This document shows, piece by piece, positions 1 through 5,883 of a DNA stretch of 6,738 nucleotides. Numbering within the stretch: the stretch's first letter is position 1; each line of letters opens with the position of its first letter. The translations under genes were made by a program, and so were the position numbers. The notes below the pieces were generated by a model. That model was given only the letters and a program-made list of their open reading frames with translations, searched no databases and was not told the origin of the DNA. The stretch is taken from positions 1 to 6,738 of the forward strand of contig JAEZFH010000477.1 in NCBI GenBank assembly GCA_023437885.1, given 5' to 3'. Source of the DNA: Bacillota bacterium. Its GTDB lineage: Bacteria; Bacillota; Clostridia; Lachnospirales; Lachnospiraceae.

Positions 1-1
1 G

Positions 2-439
2 CGCCAGGGAGTGACGGATATGAAAAGTATTCTAACCGAACTATCGCTGGACTCCTTTCTCAAGACCAGCGGCGGCAAAGGTTATCATGTGGTTGTGCCT
101 TTGGCACCGACCGTGACCTGGGATACATTTCATGATTTTGCTAAGCGCGTTGCCCAGGTAATGGAGCAGAAATGGCCCGACCGCTACACAAGTAATGTCA
201 GAAAGTCCAAGCGAGGAGGTAAGATATTCATTGACTGGATACGAAACGGCAGAGGCGCTACAAGTATCGCACCCTATTCCATAAGAGCGAGAAAGGGTGC
301 CAGGGTATCCATGCCCATCCCATGGGAGGAACTTGACACAGTCGCTCCCGACGGAGTTACAATGACGGATGCTCTTAGGAGGATCAGCGGCAGCGATCCT
401 TGGAATGGTTTTTTTCAGAATAATCAGATGCTTAAATAA
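2..439 (+). CDS. ligD: LigD-type NHEJ polymerase/primase domain, C-terminal part (5' end outside window)
   Basis: C-terminal part of an archaeo-eukaryotic-primase-fold polymerase of the LigD Pol family, which in bacterial non-homologous end joining fills and extends broken DNA ends, working with Ku and the LigD ligase. Visible signatures are KTSGGKGYHVVVPL (bases about 62-103), the nucleotide-binding S-x-H motif, and KIFIDWIRNGRGATSIAPYSIRARKGA, which holds the third metal-binding Asp (codon 233-235) and the basic nucleotide-binding loop. The ending, DPWNGFF about 10 residues before the stop, is typical of the family. The frame is open to base 2 and the first two metal-binding aspartates of motif I would lie upstream, so the GTG at 11 is not the real start. 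Whether the complete protein is a stand-alone Pol or a Bacillus-like ligase-Pol fusion with Pol at the C-terminus cannot be seen. No Ku gene is in view. Confidence 0.9.
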   Translation, partial: RQGVTDMKSILTELSLDSFLKTSGGKGYHVVVPLAPTVTWDTFHDFAKRVAQVMEQKWPDRYTSNVRKSKRGGKIFIDWIRNGRGATSIAPYSIRARKGARVSMPIPWEELDTVAPDGVTMTDALRRISGSDPWNGFFQNNQMLK

Positions 440-473
440 CAGAGTAATTATATTGTAACGGATCAATCTATAA

Positions 474-533
474 TTTTAATAAATAGTCCCTATGTATAAT
501 TTATAATATATCATAGGGACTATTATATTAAAA
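474..533. terminator. Long palindromic hairpin after ligD, probable terminator
   Basis: A perfect 13-bp inverted repeat (AATAGTCCCTATG at 482-494 and CATAGGGACTATT at 512-524) encloses a 17-nt AT-rich loop. The stem extends outward with one bulged base to TTTTAAT (474-480) and ATTAAAA (527-533). It starts 35 bp after the ligD stop. The tail is AT-rich rather than a clean U-run, so it may be an inefficient or bidirectional terminator. The hairpin itself is clear; its function is inferred from position. Confidence 0.75.
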
Positions 534-662
534 CACGCAGCTTAAGCTTCTCTTGAAAAAATATCTGCATAGAATCAAAGCTCTTTAGGCAGCATTTTAA
601 TTTTCCCAAAGAACATTCGGAAATTCTGCTATGATTTGTTACTGTGACTTCTGTGTATCTAA

Positions 663-707
663 ATGTAATTACATATTATACGTATATAGTATTATATGTA
701 ATTACAT
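663..707. promoter_or_regulatory. 45-bp dyad with two ATGTAATTACAT palindromes, probable GntR-type operator pair
   Basis: Two identical copies of the perfect 12-bp palindrome ATGTAATTACAT lie at 663-674 and 696-707, 33 bp apart start to start (about three helical turns). They form the outer ends of a larger inverted repeat with 19-nt arms (663-681 and 689-707, 18 of 19 positions paired, 7-nt centre). A further palindrome, TATACGTATA, sits at 677-686. The GT-N4-AC core fits the general shape of GntR-family operators, although the centre is AT rather than the TA usual in the HutC subfamily. The dyad lies about 63-107 bp before the predicted transcription start of the hydrolase operon, whose second gene encodes a GntR/UTRA regulator. 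Binding by that regulator is inference. Confidence 0.6.
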
Positions 708-734
708 AGTTCGAGAAATATTTTAAAAACTATA

Positions 735-763
735 TTTACATTAAATAAAAATGAAGATATAAT
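735..763 (+). promoter_or_regulatory. Sigma-A type promoter of the GH38-gntR operon
   Basis: TTTACA (735-740) and a perfect TATAAT (758-763) are separated by 17 bp, the optimum for the vegetative sigma factor. Transcription would start near 770, giving a leader of about 237 nt before the hydrolase start codon. The -35 hexamer lies inside a sequence that, read on the minus strand from 741 to 730, is ATGTAAATATAG, 10 of 12 matches to the palindrome at 779-790, so a repressor could compete directly with RNA polymerase. Confidence 0.7.
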
Positions 764-778
764 CTATCTTAAGTATAA

Positions 779-790
779 ATGTAAATACAT
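779..790. promoter_or_regulatory. Third near-identical palindrome, probable operator just after the transcription start
   Basis: ATGTAAATACAT differs at one position from the ATGTAATTACAT boxes at 663 and 696. It occupies about +10 to +21 relative to the predicted start near 770, a classical position for steric repression or roadblocking. Together with the partial match over the -35 box it suggests an operator series spread over about 130 bp. The match is directly visible; the identity of the binding protein is inferred from the neighbouring gntR gene. Confidence 0.6.
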
Positions 791-837
791 ATTGCATTAG
801 TCTGATTTACTATGATCCATTAAATGATAAGGAGCTG

Positions 838-936
838 ATGTGTCTGAAGCAATACCTTGGAAGGGAGGCAGGCGGAGCAAAGTTGAAAGCTGCCATACGG
901 GGTAGCTATGCTTTTGAGGATGATATATACGGTTAG
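838..936 (+). other. Short open frame in the operon leader (32 codons, then in-frame TAG)
   Basis: An ATG at 838 preceded by AAGGAG (829-834, only 3 nt spacing) opens a 32-codon frame ending at TAG 934-936. It reads MCLKQYLGREAGGAKLKAAI and continues to FEDDIYG. After the TAG the same frame stays open for 16 more codons (starting PDYRTND) up to TGA at 985-987, just before the ribosome binding site of the hydrolase. The composition resembles real protein, so it could be a leader peptide or the remains of a decayed gene. A possible hairpin lies inside it (AGCTGCC 888-894 with GGTAGCT 901-907). I do not recognise the peptide and no function is assigned. Confidence 0.25.
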
Positions 937-1006
937 CCGGATTATAGAACGAATGATAATGCCACAGATATAAAAAATATAGTCTGAATCACGGAGGATT
1001 TTATTT

Positions 1007-3406
1007 ATGCTGAATAGAAAATGGACCATGTATATCCTGCATCATTCCCATACGGATATCGGTTATACCGATTTGCAGGAAAGAATAATTTACAACCACA
1101 TTGACTACATAAGAACAGCGGTGAATGCTGCAAAGGAAGGGCACATAGACGGATCAATCGACCGGAATTTTAAGTGGAACTGTGAGACCTATTACTGTGT
1201 GGAGAGATTTTTAGAAGAAGCAGCAGAGGAAGAAAAGCAGGATTTATATGCAATGATTAAGTCCAACAATATAGGGTTATCGGCAACCTACCTTAACTTT
1301 ACCGATTTGGTGGATAAAAAGATACTGAATAAAAGAACAAGGGAAATGGTGGAGCATTTTAAAGCACAGGGAATTGATGTCAAGGTAGCAATGAATGCGG
1401 ATGTTAACGGTGTGTCGCTGGGAACGCTGGATGTGCTTTTGGATAACGGAATCGAGTTCTTATTTACGAACATCCACACACATCACGGAATGTATCCGCT
1501 CTACCAGAATCAGAAACCTTACTATTGGGAAAACAAAGAAGGAAAAAGACTATTGGTTTTCAGCGGGGAACATTATAACCTTGGTAATGCTCTGGGCCTG
1601 ATTTATAATAAAAATATTAACTTCATGACAGAAAACTATTTCGGCGGGAATACAAAACAAAAAGCCCATATTGAAACATTGAAGGATAATATCGTTAAGT
1701 ATCTGACCTCGTGTGAAGAAAACGGCTACATCTATAACTTTATTCCTACCTGCGTATCGGGGGTGTTTAGTGATAATGCGCCGCCCAACACAGAGATTAT
1801 CAGAACAATTACCGCCTTTAATGAGGCTTACGGCGATGAGATACGTTTAGAAATGGTTACAATTCAGGAGTTTTATGATAGAATCAAGCATCAGGTAACG
1901 GACGCGCCGGTTTACCGGGGTGACTTAAATGACTGGTGGGCTAATGGTGTTGCAAGTACGCCTTATGCGGTTAAGCATTATAAAGCAGCGCAAAGAATGT
2001 ACCATTTATGCGATAGATTAGATACCCAGGGTAACATAAGTAAAAAGGAATTAATCAGGGAAGCGGAAGATAACCTGCTGCTATATGCGGAGCATACCTG
2101 GGGGCATTCCGCTACCATAACCAATCCTTACGATACGATGGTGCAAAACCTGGATATCAGAAAAACAAGCTATGCCTCAAAAGCGCATGAGGCCTGTGCA
2201 AAGAATTTAAACCGTATCGCACATCGCAAAGGAGATAAGCTTCGATACTATGATTTAAACGGTAAGATAAAAGCAATCAACCCGTCGGAGAGTAAGGGAG
2301 AAAAGGTAGTAGAATTCTATATCGAAGCCTGGAAGTACCCGGGAGTAAAAGTAATCTGTGAAGCATCGGGACGGGAGATGATTACCCAACTGTCTTCCCA
2401 TCCAAGGGGCGTGCTTATCAGCTTTATCGATTCCTTTGAAGCAAGGGAAGAGAAAATATACAGCTTTGAAGAAGCAGCAGGGAAAACCGACGTAATTAAT
2501 TCAAGAGTTGCGTATGTCGGAGCGGAAAGAGTAAAAGACATAGTCAATAACTACGATCCCCTAAGCTATAAACTCCCTTACCAAATAGAGAACGCCTATT
2601 TCAAAATAGCATATGAAATAGGAAAGGGCGTAACCTCCTTTTACAATAAGGCAGATAATATTGAGATGTTAAAGCCGGGAGATGCCAGATTCTTTACTCC
2701 GATCTATGAAAATACAAAAATAAGAACCGATGTCTATGAAGAGAGAAGGCTTTTGGGAAGAAATATAAGGGGTCTTCATTCCCAAAAACACCTTGGTGAA
2801 CTGGTAGGAGTAAAAGTTATAGATCATGGTGAAATTTTTACAACGGTAGAGCTTATCTACGAATTGGAAGGCACTAATTTCAGCTCGGTAGTTATCAAGC
2901 TATATAGCACCCTTCCCAAATTAGAGTTCAAGTATAAAATAGCCAAGCACCTGTCCACGGATATTGAAAGCATCTACCTGCCACTAACCTTAAATAATCC
3001 GGAGGCAGCGTTATTTATCGATAAGAGCGAGTCGGTTATGAGGCCGGGTATTGACCAAATACCGGGCACTTGTATGGAATATTATCTTGTAGATAACGGT
3101 TTGATATATGAAGCTAAAGAAAATACCGTTTTAATTCAGACAAAGGATGCACCGCTGATCTATATGGGAGAATTAAAGCACCACCCTATCCTGCTTTGTG
3201 ACAACAAGGAAGAAAATAATAAAAGGGATGTGTACTCATGGATTATGAATAATACCTGGGAGACAAACTTCAAAATGGATCTGTCGGGGATTACAGAGTT
3301 CTGTTATACACTGGATCTTATTAAAACAACCAATGCGGAGCAAAGCTTCAAAACAATGAGAGACGAAAGCAACGGTATTGTAACGTTTATGCTTCATGAA
3401 ATGTAG
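1007..3406 (+). CDS. Glycoside hydrolase family 38-type protein (alpha-mannosidase-like)
   Basis: A 799-residue protein related to the GH38 zinc-dependent retaining alpha-mannosidases. Near the N-terminus HHSHTDIGYT carries the HxD zinc-binding pair (H15, D17). MNADVNG holds D132, the likely catalytic nucleophile and zinc ligand. AEHTWGH supplies H363 (or H367) as the remaining zinc ligand. The catalytic barrel would cover about residues 8-290, a helical middle domain about 310-400, and a beta-rich C-terminal region about 420-799. No signal peptide is seen, so it is probably cytoplasmic and acts on imported oligosaccharides. GGAGG at 993-997 with 9-nt spacing supports the ATG at 1007. The motifs are shorter and more divergent than in classical lysosomal or Golgi enzymes, and DUF5054-type relatives of unknown specificity exist, so mannose specificity is not certain. 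It is followed by a GntR-type regulator and preceded by probable operators, pointing to sugar-induced expression. Confidence 0.82.
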   Translation: MLNRKWTMYILHHSHTDIGYTDLQERIIYNHIDYIRTAVNAAKEGHIDGSIDRNFKWNCETYYCVERFLEEAAEEEKQDLYAMIKSNNIGLSATYLNFTDLVDKKILNKRTREMVEHFKAQGIDVKVAMNADVNGVSLGTLDVLLDNGIEFLFTNIHTHHGMYPLYQNQKPYYWENKEGKRLLVFSGEHYNLGNALGLIYNKNINFMTENYFGGNTKQKAHIETLKDNIVKYLTSCEENGYIYNFIPTCVSGVFSDNAPPNTEIIRTITAFNEAYGDEIRLEMVTIQEFYDRIKHQVTDAPVYRGDLNDWWANGVASTPYAVKHYKAAQRMYHLCDRLDTQGNISKKELIREAEDNLLLYAEHTWGHSATITNPYDTMVQNLDIRKTSYASKAHEACAKNLNRIAHRKGDKLRYYDLNGKIKAINPSESKGEKVVEFYIEAWKYPGVKVICEASGREMITQLSSHPRGVLISFIDSFEAREEKIYSFEEAAGKTDVINSRVAYVGAERVKDIVNNYDPLSYKLPYQIENAYFKIAYEIGKGVTSFYNKADNIEMLKPGDARFFTPIYENTKIRTDVYEERRLLGRNIRGLHSQKHLGELVGVKVIDHGEIFTTVELIYELEGTNFSSVVIKLYSTLPKLEFKYKIAKHLSTDIESIYLPLTLNNPEAALFIDKSESVMRPGIDQIPGTCMEYYLVDNGLIYEAKENTVLIQTKDAPLIYMGELKHHPILLCDNKEENNKRDVYSWIMNNTWETNFKMDLSGITEFCYTLDLIKTTNAEQSFKTMRDESNGIVTFMLHEM

Positions 3407-3446
3407 ATAAGCGGATTTGATATGCATTTATCTGAAGCAGGCTTTT

Positions 3447-3460
3447 GTGTAAGTCTACAC
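3447..3460. promoter_or_regulatory. Small dyad between hydrolase and regulator genes
   Basis: GTGTA-AGTC-TACAC is a 5-bp inverted repeat around a 4-nt centre, ending 17 bp before the regulator's ribosome binding site. It is unlike the ATGTAATTACAT boxes upstream of the hydrolase. It could be an autoregulatory operator or chance. No convincing -35/-10 pair or terminator was found in 3407-3477, so the regulator is most simply cotranscribed with the hydrolase. Confidence 0.2.
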
Positions 3461-3488
3461 GGGGTTATCTTATATGGAAGGAGGTTTC

Positions 3489-4241
3489 ATGTTGAAAGAG
3501 ATGGAATCCGAGTCGAATATACCTTTATACCATAAGGTACAAAACTATATATTAGATCTTATAAAAAGCAATCAGCTGAAGGAGGGAGATTTCATCCCCA
3601 CAGAGGTGGAGCTTAGCAATATGTTTAATATTAGCCGCCCCACGGTAAGACAGGGATTAAATATTTTGGTTTCAAAAGGATACCTGAAAAGACAGAAGGG
3701 GAAAGGGACCTTTGTAATCAAGCCCAAAATTCTGCAGGAAAATACCCGTTTTATAGAGAGCTATAATCAAGAGATGCATAAAAAGGGTTTGGTTCCTGAA
3801 ACCAAGGTGTTGGAAATATCAATTAAAATTTGTCCGGACTTTTTGGTTGATAAGCTTGGTGTGGAAGAAGGGGATAAAATTATTAAGCTGAAAAGGCTTC
3901 GATATGCTTATAATGACGAGGAACAGGATAATAAGCCGATTCTCCTGACTACGGTCTATATACCTTATAAAAAGTTCCCTAATCTTATCATGTATGATTT
4001 TGAAAAGTGTTCCCTTTATGAGGTGTTTGAAGAAAATAATGTTTATATTAAAAAAGCCATCAGAGAAATAGAAGCAAAGCTTTCCAATAAGGAGACCAGC
4101 AAAATACTAAAAATTAATGAAGGTTCACCGGTCCATTTAATATCCTCTTTTGGATACGGGGAAGATGGTTCTGTTATCGAATATGCGGAAAGCATATACC
4201 CGGGAGAGAGGAATAAATTTATTGTGGAAATAACCAGATGA
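3489..4241 (+). CDS. GntR-family transcriptional regulator, HutC/UTRA subfamily
   Basis: A 250-residue cytoplasmic DNA-binding regulator. Residues about 10-78 form the GntR winged helix: LYHKVQNYILDLIKSNQL opens it, SRPTVRQGLNIL (49-60) is the recognition helix region, and GKGTFV (71-76) is the wing tip. Residues about 97-245 form a UTRA effector domain, with the conserved turn from KLKRLRYA into the TTVYIPYKKFPNL strand and a final EYAESIYPGERNKF strand pair. UTRA regulators usually bind sugars, sugar phosphates or amino-acid derivatives and release DNA on binding. An ATG at 3474 is also in frame, but the ribosome binding site AAGGAGG (3478-3484) lies inside that extension, so ATG 3489 (4-nt spacing) is chosen; TTG 3492 is a further alternative. 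Its location 82 bp behind the GH38 gene suggests that it regulates that gene through the palindromes at 663-790. The ligand is unknown. Confidence 0.92.
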   Translation: MLKEMESESNIPLYHKVQNYILDLIKSNQLKEGDFIPTEVELSNMFNISRPTVRQGLNILVSKGYLKRQKGKGTFVIKPKILQENTRFIESYNQEMHKKGLVPETKVLEISIKICPDFLVDKLGVEEGDKIIKLKRLRYAYNDEEQDNKPILLTTVYIPYKKFPNLIMYDFEKCSLYEVFEENNVYIKKAIREIEAKLSNKETSKILKINEGSPVHLISSFGYGEDGSVIEYAESIYPGERNKFIVEITR

Positions 4242-4253
4242 CACTATAAATGA

Positions 4254-4289
4254 TATTGATGAAGCCTATTGATGAAGGCTATTGAATTT
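4254..4289. repeat. 13-bp tandem repeat, about 2.5 copies
   Basis: The units TATTGATGAAGCC (4254-4266) and TATTGATGAAGGC (4267-4279) differ by one base and are followed by a partial third copy, TATTGA (4280-4285), then ATTT. It lies 12 bp after the regulator's stop codon. The single difference creates a weak AGCCT/AGGCT stem. It looks like a small slippage or duplication product; no function is evident. Confidence 0.6.
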
Positions 4290-4402
4290 AATCCGGGGAT
4301 GGTCGTTTAAGTCCAAAAACGTCCGCACCTCCTCTTTTAAAATGTATTTAGTCCTGCAAAGTAGATTTTACTATAGCATTTTACTTGTATATTAAAAAGT
4401 TT

Positions 4403-4428
4403 TCCGAAACATTACTCCGAAACATTGA
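4403..4428. repeat. Second 13-bp-period direct repeat (TCCGAAACATT x2)
   Basis: TCCGAAACATT occurs at 4403-4413 and 4416-4426, with differing dinucleotides (AC, GA) completing each 13-nt unit. It sits immediately upstream of the -35 box at 4437, where an activator or second regulator could bind, but it may equally be a chance local duplication. The period matches that of the tandem repeat at 4254. Confidence 0.5.
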
Positions 4429-4436
4429 TTTTACTA

Positions 4437-4467
4437 TTGACTTAAAGTTAACGTTAAGGCTTATAAT
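4437..4467 (+). promoter_or_regulatory. MerR-type promoter with AdhR-like operator driving the aldo/keto reductase
   Basis: TTGACT (4437-4442) and a perfect TATAAT (4462-4467) are separated by 19 bp, the over-long spacing characteristic of promoters activated by MerR-family regulators, which untwist the spacer. The spacer region carries the dyad CTTAAAG-TTAA-CGTTAAG (4441-4458), palindromic at 16 of 18 positions. It differs in one base from the operator recalled for B. subtilis AdhR, CTTAAAG-N4-CTTTAAG, the regulator of the aldehyde and electrophile response. Transcription would begin near 4474, leaving about 140 nt of leader. No MerR-type gene lies in the window, so the regulator would act from elsewhere. 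Confidence 0.8.
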
Positions 4468-4613
4468 TTCATTATAACTACAAGGCTGTATTCTATCAAC
4501 TGGATAAGCCTATAGTAAGTCATTCCTCTGGCTGCCTGATAAGGCTGTATCGTCAGAATGTGTTTGAAACAAGAAACAGGCGAAACAAATATAATATAAA
4601 AGGAGTAACGACT

Positions 4614-5531
4614 ATGAAAACGATGAAATTAGGACAATCGAATTTACAGGTACCGGTTATTGCAGTTGGCTGCATGCGTATTAACGGATTAAGTAAGCAG
4701 GATGCGGAGCATTTTGTTCAGACGGCATTGGATGCCGGAGCGGTCTTCTTCGATCACGCAGATATTTATGGCGGCGGAACTTGCGAAGAAGTATTTGCCG
4801 AGGCGATTCACATGAATGCTATTGTGCGTGAAAAGATCATTCTGCAGTCCAAATGCGGCATTAGAAAAGGCATGTTTGATTTCTCCAAGGAACATATTTT
4901 GGAAGCGGTGGACGGCAGTCTGAAACGGCTGAAAACCGAGTATCTGGATGTGCTGCTTCTGCACCGCCCGGATGCATTGGTTGAGCCGGAAGAGGTTGCC
5001 GAGGCATTTGATAAGCTCTATAGCAGTGGGAAGGTTCGTCACTTCGGCGTATCCAATCAGAATCCCATGCAGATACAATTGCTTCAAAAATATCTGAAGC
5101 AGCCGATTATTGCTAACCAGCTGCAGTTAAGTATCACAAATGCTACTATGATTTCAGCAGGTATTCATGTCAATATGCTTGATGAGGCCGCTGTTAATCG
5201 TGACGGCAGTATCCTGGACTTCTGCCGTTTGAACGATATCACGATACAGCCCTGGTCACCGTTCCAATATGGCTTCTTCGAAGGTGTCTTTTTGGATAAT
5301 GAAAAGTTCCCTAAGCTGAATGAAACAATTAATGAAATTGCCTCCAAATACGAGATTTCTAATACTACGATTGCGTTGGCGTGGCTCCTCCGTCATCCCG
5401 CACACATGCAGCCGGTAACTGGGACTATGAATGCCGCGCGTTTAAAGGAGTGTATTCAGGCGGCAGATATGTATCTAACCCGTGAAGAGTGGTATGAAAT
5501 CTATCGTGCAGCAGGGAACATCCTGCCGTAA
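4614..5531 (+). CDS. Aldo/keto reductase, YdhF/YcsN-like
   Basis: A 305-residue cytoplasmic NAD(P)H-dependent oxidoreductase of the aldo/keto reductase superfamily, spanning a full (beta/alpha)8 barrel. The catalytic tetrad is visible: D47 and Y52 in FFDHADIYGGG, K80 in LQSKCG, and H117 in LDVLLLHRPD. The segment VRHFGVSNQNP (barrel strand 6 region) and the C-terminal GTMNAARLKEC, which corresponds to the cofactor-phosphate binding motif, are also present. The length fits the E. coli YdhF and B. subtilis YcsN type. The start is ATG 4614, preceded by AAAAGGAG (4598-4605) at 8-nt spacing; a GTG 18 codons upstream has no ribosome binding site. The natural substrate is unknown. The MerR/AdhR-like promoter upstream suggests a role in removing reactive aldehydes or other carbonyl electrophiles. 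It appears monocistronic and ends ahead of a strong terminator. Confidence 0.93.
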   Translation: MKTMKLGQSNLQVPVIAVGCMRINGLSKQDAEHFVQTALDAGAVFFDHADIYGGGTCEEVFAEAIHMNAIVREKIILQSKCGIRKGMFDFSKEHILEAVDGSLKRLKTEYLDVLLLHRPDALVEPEEVAEAFDKLYSSGKVRHFGVSNQNPMQIQLLQKYLKQPIIANQLQLSITNATMISAGIHVNMLDEAAVNRDGSILDFCRLNDITIQPWSPFQYGFFEGVFLDNEKFPKLNETINEIASKYEISNTTIALAWLLRHPAHMQPVTGTMNAARLKECIQAADMYLTREEWYEIYRAAGNILP

Positions 5532-5568
5532 ACATAGTTCACTCCAAAAGAAAATCAATTTATCATAA

Positions 5569-5745
5569 GTCTGTGAGGCAGACTGTCTGAACTGGCGGTC
5601 TGTTCACTGCTGGTACGATAATGTACCTGATTTTAATATCGGAGAGGGTCGTATTGATCGCTGGAGAACGGCAGGATGAGGGCACGATGTTCCGATTAAT
5701 GAAATCCGGAGTTCACTGTCGGGTGCTTGTTTAGGATATAACTAG
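5569..5745 (+). pseudogene. Possible decayed coding fragment with in-frame TGA
   Basis: After a TAA at 5566 one frame reads as protein-like sequence including NWRSVHCWYDNVPDF and GEGRIDRWRTAG, stops at TGA 5677-5679, and resumes as GHDVPINEIRSSLSG up to TAG 5743-5745. There is no start codon or ribosome binding site at its beginning, and the gene upstream ends 37 bp earlier. It resembles the remains of a gene rather than a working one. I do not recognise the family, and the assignment rests only on amino-acid composition and the length of open frame. The rest of 5532-5770 shows nothing else convincing. Confidence 0.25.
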
Positions 5746-5772
5746 GATATACATAAGAAAACAGAGTAGAAA

Positions 5773-5821
5773 AAGATGATCGGAGCAACCCTGGATATCA
5801 AAGGGCTGCTCCGATCATCTT
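5773..5821. terminator. Strong bidirectional intrinsic terminator
   Basis: A perfect 15-bp inverted repeat pairs AAGATGATCGGAGCA (5773-5787) with TGCTCCGATCATCTT (5807-5821). Inside the loop CCCT (5789-5792) can pair with AGGG (5802-5805). On the plus strand the stem runs into TTATTTAT; on the minus strand it runs into TTTTT (complement of 5770-5774). It lies between two convergent genes, the aldo/keto reductase and the minus-strand gene ending at 5884, and can serve both. Confidence 0.9.
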
Positions 5822-5883
5822 ATTTATATCGCGGAACACATCCGTAGCATAAAGCTAGATACGGCTGGATTGGGATACTACAG

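Larger units (their letters stand above)
4242..4436. other. AT-rich intergenic stretch after gntR
   Basis: No gene is supported here. It contains two short tandem repeats (listed separately) and an 11-nt direct repeat, GATTTTACTAT, at 4364-4374 and again at 4427-4437, where the second copy runs into the reductase promoter. No strong terminator for the hydrolase/regulator unit is visible; the best candidate is a weak 5-bp stem AGCCT/AGGCT within 4264-4281 with no U-run. Confidence 0.5.

Noticed and set aside
41..466. Minus-strand open frame of 141 codons opposite ligD
   Set aside because: It lies antisense to a strongly conserved polymerase domain, its translation has no recognisable motif, and no ribosome binding site precedes it.
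663..707. CRISPR-like or transposon-end reading of the repeated ATGTAATTACAT
   Set aside because: There are only two exact copies, no spacer array, no target-site duplications and no transposase. Position relative to the promoter fits an operator better.
631..726. Short plus-strand frame starting ATG ATT TGT upstream of the promoter
   Set aside because: It has no ribosome binding site, a cysteine- and tyrosine-rich random-looking translation, and it runs through the palindromic operator sequences.
770..1006. Possible riboswitch in the long hydrolase leader
   Set aside because: The stems seen are short, and no known riboswitch core (for example c-di-GMP, purine, lysine or cobalamin) could be matched by eye.
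820..1029. Minus-strand hydrophobic open frame of 69 codons in the operon leader
   Set aside because: Its hydrophobicity is explained by AT-rich sequence; it overlaps the hydrolase start region and has no promoter or ribosome binding site.
4263..4334. Minus-strand mini-frame (TTG at 4316, reading LDLNDHPRIKF) behind an AGGAGG-like sequence at 4328-4333
   Set aside because: It has only about 16 codons with a TTG start at 11-nt spacing and runs through the tandem repeat. It could be a gene remnant but cannot be supported.
4689..5087. Minus-strand open frame of 132 codons inside the aldo/keto reductase
   Set aside because: It is antisense to the catalytic part of a clear reductase and is a by-product of that gene's codon use.
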